From Acholoe squamosa (taxonomy: Eukaryota; Annelida; Polychaeta; Phyllodocida; Polynoidae), in NCBI GenBank assembly GCA_949317995.1, contig OX439041.1:13299501-13363500 (forward strand): a DNA stretch of 64,000 nt, given 5' to 3'. A model generated the notes under the pieces. The model made no database searches. It was not told the origin of the DNA and saw only the letters and a program-made list of their open reading frames with translations. A program made the translations under genes and the position numbers. This document shows, one piece after another, positions 56,021-64,000 of this stretch. How positions within the stretch are numbered: the first letter of the stretch is position 1; the number at the start of each line of letters is the position of its first letter.

Positions 56021-57465
56021 CAATATTCTATTGGGTGTAAGCAGGAGTGAGTAAGTGAGTAATAGATGTTTAACGCCATTTCGCTAGATAAGGTCATATT
56101 CATGGCGAGAACTATATTAGAGTGGAGCTGGTTTTGGCGACTTGCACTGATAAGCTGCAGACCAGCATGTCCATAGAAGTGGATGTTATCCAGGGACAAG
56201 GTACCAATCAAGACAATGCCTTATCAGTGTGTTTAGCCACCTTTGGCATAACCAGCGAAATTCAAAATGATGGACACTCTGGATATGGGCCCAGGTTCCT
56301 ATTAGCAAGGCTCCACTAGCTCGTGGCACCATTTTTCCTTTGTTCTGTTATTGTTTAATGAAACAGAGTACCTTTTCTGCATGTCTCCTTTATGTCAAAT
56401 GTAAACAACAACATACAAAACAAAGGGAAAACTGTTTGCTAGTGGAGCCTTGGCTAATGTTGACCATGAATGGTGCCTGTTATTTGAAAATGGATAATGG
56501 AATACAGTAGTGGCCCGTTTAATTATCCGTGCACTTATTAATTTCGGTACCTCTGTCCTTATTTGAGATAGGCACTTATTTGAATACAGTTTTTAATGCT
56601 TAAGTTTGTATTCAATATCCCTTATTCGAGACTGGTGCTTGTTTGAGACCCCAACGATTAAACGAGCCATTACAATCGATCTAATCTTAATAAAATTATG
56701 TTTTCAATCCATTGAAATATAGTCACAATCAAGGAGAAATTACTGTATACAGAGAGTGGGCGCAATTAGATTTTATTTTGTTAATACACAGTGCAAAAAG
56801 AAAAAAAAAAGAGAGAGAAAGCTACATACAGTAGTTCCTGTTCAGGTTACCACCTACACTGGTTGATTTAAATTGTAACAGCCATTAGTTTACCAAACCT
56901 GTGAAACAGTATTTTTTTTATACACTTGATATATTATCCATATTTCAATTCCCTCTTATGTTTGGACTGGATCTGCAGTAGTTAATAGGTTAGTCGGATT
57001 GACAATTGACTTGTTAAATTATTTTAACTCACCCCCAAAAAAGGCCCGGTGTCTTTGCCATGGCATTTTCTCTTTTGTGAGAATCATGAGGCCTAAAAAA
57101 AGGTTGTGTTCGGGTATCCCGACCTACCCTACTTTTTTGGCCCGACCCTAATTTTCTTTTTTTTTTAATTTTTTTTTTAAACTTTTGGTAAAAATGACCC
57201 AGAATTTAGCCAAAATGTCAATACATTGGCATGTTTGGTATCATATTAAATCCCACGGTCTAACGAATGCTGTTAGCTTAAGATAACCAAAATTTCCAGT
57301 TCTTAATTTGATTCACATGTTGTGCCGCGTTTTCTATTACTTTTCACAATTTTAGGCCTGAACTAATGCTGCTGATGACACTAAGGAGCTACCAAGTGAG
57401 AAGAAGAGTAACAACAAGAAGTCCAAGGACACTGAAGTAGTATATAATGTATCGGAACGGGACTA
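56021..57465. other. intergenic, nothing recognised
   Basis: 56290-56460 has inverted ggctccactag / ctagtggagcc pieces (near 56310 and 56442), a possible small TIR unit. No gene. Confidence 0.4.
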
Positions 57466-57471
57466 TTAAGG

Positions 57472-57600
57472 ACATATATAACAAATAGAGGTGCACTAGG
57501 TGATTCTAGGGGCAGATAAGAAGCACGAGGCCGTAGGCCGAGTGTCTTCTTATCTAGCCCATAGAATCACCGTGTGCACCTCTACTCGTTATATATGACG
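57472..57600. repeat. long hairpin H3 with the same apical core
   Basis: Arms of about 60 bp (outer catatataac / gttatatatg; aggtgcac / gtgcacct) with few mismatches; apex CACGAGGCCGTAGGCCGAGTG, which in reverse is the H2 core. Its stem is unrelated to H1 and H2. Confidence 0.9.
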
Positions 57601-57601
57601 T

Positions 57602-58196
57602 TTATACCATGGTTTCAACCATTAAATTAAATGTATTTACCTTATAAAGCCATGAAAATCAATGTTATTTGTTGCGAGTCAATGTAATCCGTCTTCCGCC
57701 ATCTTGGTTTCTCAGCGAGACGACAGGACTGCCTGGACGCAAAGTGTTAAGTCGGCGTGTGTCCTACTGGCATTTTCATAGTAGAACTGCTGGTAAGCCG
57801 TTTGCGCGACGGCCAGAATACCCTTAGAGCATATGCCAACGTGACAACTTGTGTCTCGCCGCGGTAAACAATCCGTCCGCTACGCAGTCAACACGACGGA
57901 GAAATTTTGCTCGATTCGATTTTTATATTATCAATCCTGTAGAATATACATGTCAAATCATGGCGAATTAAAGGTAGGTGCTAGAATATAATCTCTACTT
58001 TCATCCTCTATACGCATTAAGGTCTTATTGCTATAGTTTTTTTATTATCGAATTAAATCTGTCGTGTCAACTTGCTGTCAACTTGTTTCAATCCAAGTGT
58101 CAACATCCGTTCACTTAGCGCGTACTATTCAAACGTCATTATCCACTCCAGGCATCGTAAAATCATTCAAGAACGTGATAACCATGGTATAAAGCT
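57602..58196. mobile_element. dispersed 0.6-kb TIR element, copy 2
   Basis: Inverted ends TTTATACCATGGTT and AACCATGGTATAAA. Homologous to 25845-26470. Directly follows hairpin H3, as copy 1 directly follows a smaller hairpin. Non-coding. Confidence 0.65.
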
Positions 58197-58225
58197 AACT
58201 ACAGCATATTACTCACCCGAGAAGC

Positions 58226-58450
58226 AGCCAATCAGAGGCCTCCATTTGGTCACGTGACCTGAACCCCCTGTGGTGAGCTCCTTATTTGGAAAATAGGCCA
58301 CGTCCCCTTAGCCAATCAGAGGCCTCCATTTGGTCACATGACCTGGACCCCCATGGTGAGCTCCTTTTTTGGTTTAATAGACCATGCCCCCTTAGCCAAT
58401 TATAGCCTCCATTTGGTCACGTGACCCCTCATTTGCATAATAGACCACCT
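58226..58450. repeat. 84-bp repeats with CCAAT and E-box motifs
   Basis: Starts at 58227, 58311 and 58395. Each unit has GCCAAT, CCTCCATTTGGTCAC and, in units 1 and 3, GGTCACGTGACC (the palindromic E box; one base changed in unit 2). An ATTTGCATAA octamer-like site follows unit 3. Confidence 0.85.
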
Positions 58451-58489
58451 CTTGTATAATAGGCCCTTTATGTAAATGAGTTTTTCTGG

Positions 58490-58640
58490 GGTTGGGGGTC
58501 CCCATGGGGATGGGGGTCACCTTGGGGGTGGGGAGGACCCCTTAGGGTGGGGGAGCCCTTGGGGTGTTTTTTGTTTTTTTTTTAATTATATTTTTTTAAT
58601 AAGAGAACCCGCCCCTTAGGGTAGGGGCGGGTTCACTGAT
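58490..58640. repeat. G-rich low-complexity tract and GC hairpin
   Basis: 58490-58570 has many GGGG runs (G-quadruplex potential). 58606-58635 forms a 12-bp perfect stem GAACCCGCCCCT with AGGGGCGGGTTC. Confidence 0.8.
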
Positions 58641-59000
58641 ATTAAAAATTTTTTGGAGGTTTTGAACTTTGAATTTTTCGCGTCATTTTTTACATGAGGT
58701 AGTTGGATATTAAATAGGAATACAATAGAACCCAGATATGGAGTAGTACACATTTTACTTTTATTTGTCATAATTTAATTTGATTTTTTTTTCATTTTGA
58801 GCAATTATATTTACACGTCATTAAATGAAAGTCCACACTTTCTACATAACATAGATGAATATAGGATAGGAATATGATAGAACCCACTTCCTCACTGTTT
58901 TTGGTTGCAGTTTGACTTTAAAGAGATCTGTAGTCAACTCTGTACCATTTAACCTGCCACGAATTGGTCAATAATTCAAAGCATCGACCTCTAGTGTATT

Positions 59001-59582
59001 TTACAGTGGTATGTTTTCTTTGATGCAAATTATTTTACCATACGCACTGTTTCCCATCAAAATGTAACAGTCTGACAAGTAATCACTGCAATCGTTAGTA
59101 TCTCCGTCAGCTGTAGTTGCACCAGCACGTTTTTCTCCAACATGAGGGTAATAATGTTCAACATCAGCAACAGCAGTAATACCTTCATCAGCAGCAGTAG
59201 GACCTTCATTAGCAGCAGCAGCACCTTCATCATCAGCAGCAGTAGCACCTTCATCAGCAGCAGCAGCAGTAGCATCTTCATCATCATCATCAGCAGCAGC
59301 AGCAATAACACCTTCATCAGTAGGAGCAGCAGCACCTTCAGCAGCAGCAGCAGTAGTAGCAGAAGTAGGGACATTTAACATCGGTAGACAGTAAGGAGAT
59401 GTATGAGACCCTCCGTTAACAGTAGCACCGTCGTCATCAGCAGTAGCAGCAGCAGTCGCTACACCACGTGGGTCATAAGCAGAAGCAGCTGCAGTAGCAT
59501 CTTGAGAAGTAGGAAAAGGGGGTGAAACCTTGGTTCTTTTCCTCTTCCTCAAGAGCTGTAGCTTAGTTGGTTTTCTACTCAT
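59001..59582 (-). CDS. Ala/Asp-repeat protein ending in a DNA polymerase B-like motif, probably a fragment
   Basis: 193 residues from the ATG MSRKPTKLQLL at 59582. The middle is encoded by GCA/GCT/GAT triplet repeats (AAAADEGATAADDEGAAA). The end reads DYLSDCYILMGNSAYGK, which resembles motif B (NSxYG) of family B DNA polymerases found in Polintons and linear plasmids. The finger-palm region before it and everything after are missing, so any polymerase origin is a remnant. The repeat part makes the ORF length untrustworthy. Not shown to be expressed. Confidence 0.4.
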   Translation of the reverse strand: MSRKPTKLQLLRKRKRTKVSPPFPTSQDATAAASAYDPRGVATAAATADDDGATVNGGSHTSPYCLPMLNVPTSATTAAAAEGAAAPTDEGVIAAAADDDDEDATAAAADEGATAADDEGAAAANEGPTAADEGITAVADVEHYYPHVGEKRAGATTADGDTNDCSDYLSDCYILMGNSAYGKIICIKENIPL

Positions 59583-59705
59583 GGTGATTGATTGATTGAT
59601 TTGTGTTTTACAGCACTTTAGCGGCACTAAGTGGCTATCCCATGCTTCACAGGTTGATAATTTAACAGAGGAATGTGTCAGTGGCCGCGCATATGTGCAC
59701 CACAC

Positions 59706-62415
59706 ACATCCTGAGGGGATAGGAAAGAGGAGATATAGACCCTTTTAAGTTGGCTAGGGAAGCCCGTCTACTCATGGTGAGGGTTAAAGAGAAAGTGTGA
59801 GTGAATGAAATTTTCTCCCTCCTTATATACTCCTCTAAGATAAGCCCCTTACTGTAGTTTGAATAGATGAAAGGAGGCTTTGACATCTCTTAGAATAGTG
59901 GTTTTAATCCCCCTGTAAACCGTATTAAAATAATTCTCACAGTTTCTACTCCCTGTAATTCCACCAAATACAGTTATCACAATACCTGTCCACCTGTTAC
60001 TGACTTAATAAGATATCAAAGGGTAAATTTGGTGGGATTACTCATCAAAAACTGGACTGACCCCCTGTAGTCCGCTTTAGATCCCCTAATGAGCGTCATT
60101 ATCTTACACCTGTAAGTCACATTAAGATAATTATCACAGTTTCTGACACATGTTATTTGCCTAGATTCAGGGATGTAAGTCAGGCATAGGCAAAAATCAG
60201 GAAGCCATACATTTACTTGATATAAAAGCCTTCTATTTTTCCAAACAGCCCTCCTTACCACTCGTATAAGGAAATTACATGGCATTCAAAATTTTCAGAA
60301 ATCAGGAAATCCTGATAAATCCTGAAGACTTACATGCCTGTAGATTAAAGAATGCTTTTGACGGTATTTAGAAATAAATCCCACTGAAAGATTAAGAGTA
60401 CTTTGAGGGTAATTAAAAAAAAAACCTCCTTGTATACTCCAAGGAGATTAAATACGTTTTAGTGTACAAATGAAGTCGATAAGGGTCACAGGTACATAGA
60501 CAGGTAGGTAGGATCCGTAGTACTGCGCCTATAAGGCTAGGTGCGCCCCCTATAGAAACTCCCTGAAGTTAAGGGTGTGCTTTATAGGCAGCGATTACTA
60601 TAGAACAGTGCTAAAACGACCAAAATATAGCTTCAGATACACTTTATAGCATTTCCTCAAGTTGGGGGTGCGCCTTATACACGAGGTACTATGGTAGGTA
60701 GGTAGTCAGGGAGGTGGGCAAGTGTCCACCATTTTTGGCGCCATGCGCGCTGCTGCTGCGCACCCCACACCTTTGGTAGTGAGTAATCTAATCAAAGACT
60801 TTAACTTCTCTCTTACAAGATTATATTTCCCCCCCGTTGTTAACCACCCCCTGTAGTTTTTGTTTACAGACTTTGAACGCCTTGATCTCCGTTATAATCC
60901 TCTTATACATGTAAAACGAATTAAGGTAATTATCAAAGTTGTTACCTCTTATCCCACCTGATACACTTATCCCAAAAAGCATTTTTACTTTTTCATGTTG
61001 ATTGATCCAGGGGTGGAAGGATCCAGGTGAAAACGCGTTTTTCTCATTACATGAAATATAAAAGCAAAAATTTGTATAACCCCTGATAATCAGCAAAATA
61101 ACAATAGCTTCCTTCTTTCCTCAGTCTTTAATGTGTGTTAAAAGGGGAAGTTTACCAGGCTTATCACCATTTCTAGATGTTTCAATCTAAAACTTTTGAG
61201 GTTATCATTTAGATGTGAGTAAACCATTAATTACTATCTTAAATGAACTAACACTTTTGGTTCACCCTGTACAAATGACAGCATCTATCATCACAAATGT
61301 TAACTTCGGCATATTCTGGCACTCGCTATCAATGCCGTTCAGCTACTTAGCATATTTAAACTCACATTCAGATGCTACTTTTGACGGCTAACAAAAGGAA
61401 TATTATATTTGTAAATACATTAAGGTTGTTGGTACATTGACATGAGGCAGGCCAATGTTTATTGAGGCACTTTGTATTGATGAGTTGGTCTTTGTCACCA
61501 TGACTACTAAGTGATAGCATCAATGATTTCTATGTAGGAAAACAGATAATCTGCCTTTTGAAAAGCCATTTCCAATGTTTTATTTATCTTATCAGAAGCA
61601 TAGCATTACACTTTGTAATCATTACGGATTTGTTTTAGGAAGGGAAAAAGCCTTAGGGCGATAAAAACACTGAGTTGAATTCTGCCAAGAGGCATCTTAC
61701 TATTGGAACCATCAGTCATAGTTTAATGTATCAATGAGACAAATTCGAGTTGATCCTGATGGCTGAATGCCTTATGTCAGTTTTGATGTCATATTAATTA
61801 CTGTATTTGATGAAGGTGCTTACATAATCATAATAATGGCACCTCAGTATTTAAGTTTAGCAGACTCTAAAATAATGAAGACTTGGCCTTTGGTCAAAAT
61901 CAAAAATATATGAATCCATATACTGGCATAAAAAAGGTTTTTATGCTAAGTTGGCCCTACCCTAACTTAGCCCTACAATAACTTTCTTGTAGGCCTTTTT
62001 GGGGGACAATCTGATTTTTGGCACTTATTGAGACATACACTTTTTGGGCTCCCATGCATCAATTTATGTCCTAAAGGCACAGAAATTTAGAGACAGCCTT
62101 AAGAAAATTCTTTAAAAATAAAGAAAAAGTTACTACCTACCAACCTAAATTTTATAGATCCCATTACCTGAACATGACATTTTTTATAGGCCTTAAAGCA
62201 CCTTATATGCAGGGTTTTACATTAAGTTCAATGTTGTCTTTTAAAAGGTTATGGATCTACCTAGTGCTCCTACTACAACAAATGAAAAAAATAGAAGCAA
62301 AAAACAGGGTAAACAACTGGTAGTATGATCAATTGAGCTCAGATTTATTTGACCACATGATTTTAAATCACTTCTTTTCCTTCACATTGTCCCTACAGCC
62401 ATGGTAACCCTGTTC
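59706..62415. other. intergenic, no supported gene
   Basis: Repeated small matches (taaaccgtattaaaataattctcacagtttc near 59918 and cacattaagataattatcacagtttc near 60118, similar again near 60908) show a decayed repeat of about 200-800-bp spacing with ccccctgtag-type motifs. No coding signal. Confidence 0.4.
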
Positions 62416-62738
62416 TTAGTACAGTGGGTTGTCTTTAACCACTGCCGCACACTTTGACTCTTTCTTCCAGCACATTCCCAGCCAACGTTCTGAGCAGACT
62501 TCACGAATTTGGAAATCAAAACAGCGCATACGGGCAAAGTTGAAAAAGAGACGACCGATCTCATTGGCTGCAGTGGTGTTGATCCTTCTGAAGCAGTTGT
62601 AGAGGGTGACATCACAGGCGCAGTGGGAGACAGGGAAGAAGCTGGGGTTGCGGTGATGGTATTTGGTGATGAAGGGTTCAATGATGGGTTTACACAGATC
62701 ATGGGTACGACAACACCGATCAATCTCCTCCTCTTCTC
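62416..62738 (-). CDS. secreted phospholipase A2, group III (bee-venom type), last exon
   Basis: The minus-strand exon starts after a TTTCATGGCAG acceptor (62738) and ends at a TAA near 62416. It holds the catalytic CCRTHDLC (active-site His) and a second Cys-rich segment (VSHCACDVTLYNCF), with further cysteines near the end. Phase matches the exon at 63629-63735. The family hydrolyses the sn-2 ester of phospholipids with Ca2+ and is secreted; venom members exist, but most animal members are ordinary enzymes and nothing here indicates a toxin. Confidence 0.85.
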
Positions 62739-63628
62739 CTGCCATGAAACAGAAATAGAGAAACTGACTAAAGTGATTTATTGAGCTGTTGTCATAGCAA
62801 TTTTATTTTGGGCAATTCAAAACATAGGGCATGATTCCATTGTTCAAAACTCTGAAAGAGTGGTCACTGGTCAGACTGGAACAGGTGCTGCTAAGAACAT
62901 AGTACCTACATACAGTGCAGGGTCCCCCCCCCCCCCAATCTTACATTTCCATTTTTATTTTCTGAACATAATGACTAAATGATCTTCCAAATAATGGAAG
63001 AATGTGTATCTTAGTCATGACTATGATATTCTTAGTTTTGATTATGATATTAAAAATTGTTCTAATATTGATAAAACATTGGCATGCTGGTCTTTTAGGG
63101 TTTGACTAATGAACCTGTGGAGAACCCTGCACTACAGTGACTCCATGGCGGGAAATTATGACACCCTGAAATGCCACCCATAGGCTTAGCATTGTGGTGC
63201 CAAAAGCGTCTTCACAAAATTTTCAGCTCCTATTTTTTCTTTCTAATTTCTATATCTCTTATATAACATGATTCTCACTAAAAATGACTGGCCCACCATG
63301 TGCTACAAAATGTAATCTATCATATACAGTTTGATTTCACATCAGCATTAACCTCAAAAGTTTTTGGCTTGATTTTGTGCATCTTAAAGAGGCCTGGCCC
63401 ACCCCCAAATCCCTAAACTCTTTCAGAGTCAACAATTTCAAAACATATTGGTCGCTTAGTTCAAAGAATGTATTAGGCCAAAAAAAAATATCTTTCATAA
63501 GGTTTCAGGAGCAGCTGAAAATCTAGAGTTTTTCAGCCTGTTTTTTTATAACAATAAAACGAGAAAAAATGCTACACTGCTATTTATCTATGACACAATG
63601 TAAAAGAGATTCCATAAATGCATACTAC
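62739..63628 (-). other. intron of the phospholipase A2 gene
   Basis: 890-bp intron between the two exons, with GT at the donor (63628-63627) and AG at the acceptor. Contains a C run near 62926 and no ORF of note. Confidence 0.75.
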
Positions 63629-63735
63629 CTAGGTTATGATAAATATCATCTGCGATGTTTCCAAACCCACACCACAGCGTTCCAGGAAAGATTCCTTTGA
63701 AGAGGCTGGCATGGTCCCCATCCACAGGCTCTATC
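63629..63735 (-). CDS. secreted phospholipase A2, group III, penultimate exon
   Basis: A 107-bp exon between ATATTCAG (acceptor) and CCTAG/GTAGTA (donor). Encodes the Ca2+-binding loop IFPGTLWCGFGN typical of group III enzymes. Upstream exons (signal peptide, propeptide) would lie beyond 63735; none is visible before the window end. Confidence 0.85.
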
Positions 63736-64000
63736 CTGAATATAAATTGAAGTAATGAATCTCTTTCATTTATATCTTCATTTTTCATGTTCATGTATAC
63801 TCATGCATGTAAGGCAATATCAGGAAGAAATAACTTATTTAAGCCTGGGTGGCCCACAGAAGACACTGAAAGCAGATATGCAAAATGATGCCTATGTCAT
63901 TATAGTCATGTTATATATATTGTTGGCTGGCAATTTAGATAGTTCTTCATGCAATTCAATAATAAATCTCAAGATTAGCTTTTGATATACAGTCAATATG

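Noticed and set aside
59142..59378. Leu-rich and Ser-rich ORFs at 59057-59378
   Set aside because: Alternative frames of the GCA/CAT triplet repeat.

Overview
Eukaryotic nuclear DNA with AT-rich spacers, spliced genes with GT/AG junctions, multicopy channel genes and very dense mobile DNA. The mix fits a marine invertebrate: TRP-like channel paralogs, a group III secreted phospholipase A2, an intron-bearing THAP9/P-element transposase, an env-bearing Ty3/gypsy element, tRNA-derived SINEs and many MITEs. I cannot name the species; a lophotrochozoan or invertebrate deuterostome is only a guess.

Layout. 0-8.4 kb: two copies of a six-transmembrane ankyrin/TRP-like channel gene, A (minus strand, runs off the left edge, one frameshift) and B (plus strand, pseudogene carrying a TA-flanked MITE and ending in a second TIR element); a piggyBac-type MITE lies between them. 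8.4-20.2 kb: channel pseudogene C, then an 8.5-kb P-element superfamily transposon with a nine-exon THAP9-like transposase gene and matching inverted ends. 20.2-33 kb: repeat-dominated DNA, including a roughly 610-bp-arm palindrome, a roughly 4-kb fold-back structure with 29-bp satellite arrays, PIF/Harbinger-like MITEs, tandem duplications and an ankyrin fragment. 34.29-50.19 kb: one complete, young, 15.9-kb Ty3/gypsy retroelement on the minus strand (two 1,333-bp LTRs with 3 differences; gag, pol, env-like gene; an extra open frame on the opposite strand). 50.2-64 kb: intact channel copy D, a second copy of a SINE/hairpin composite repeat, more hairpins and repeats, a DNA-polymerase-B-like fragment, and the last two exons of a secreted phospholipase A2.

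How parts relate. The retroelement is a self-contained unit: LTR promoter and polyA signals, gag, a gag-pol junction with the full anatomy of a -1 ribosomal frameshift site, pol with protease, RT, RNase H and integrase, then env. The four channel copies share sequence beyond their coding parts, so they are a local duplicated family. Three of them (B, C, D) each have a different transposon at or near the coding 3' end, in two cases supplying the stop codon.

Most promising for new biology: (1) the antisense ORF inside the env-bearing retroelement; (2) dispersed hairpins sharing one apical core while their stems differ with paired changes; (3) the leader minisatellite with many TGACG half-sites; (4) the frameshift signal; (5) the nearly intact P-element transposase.
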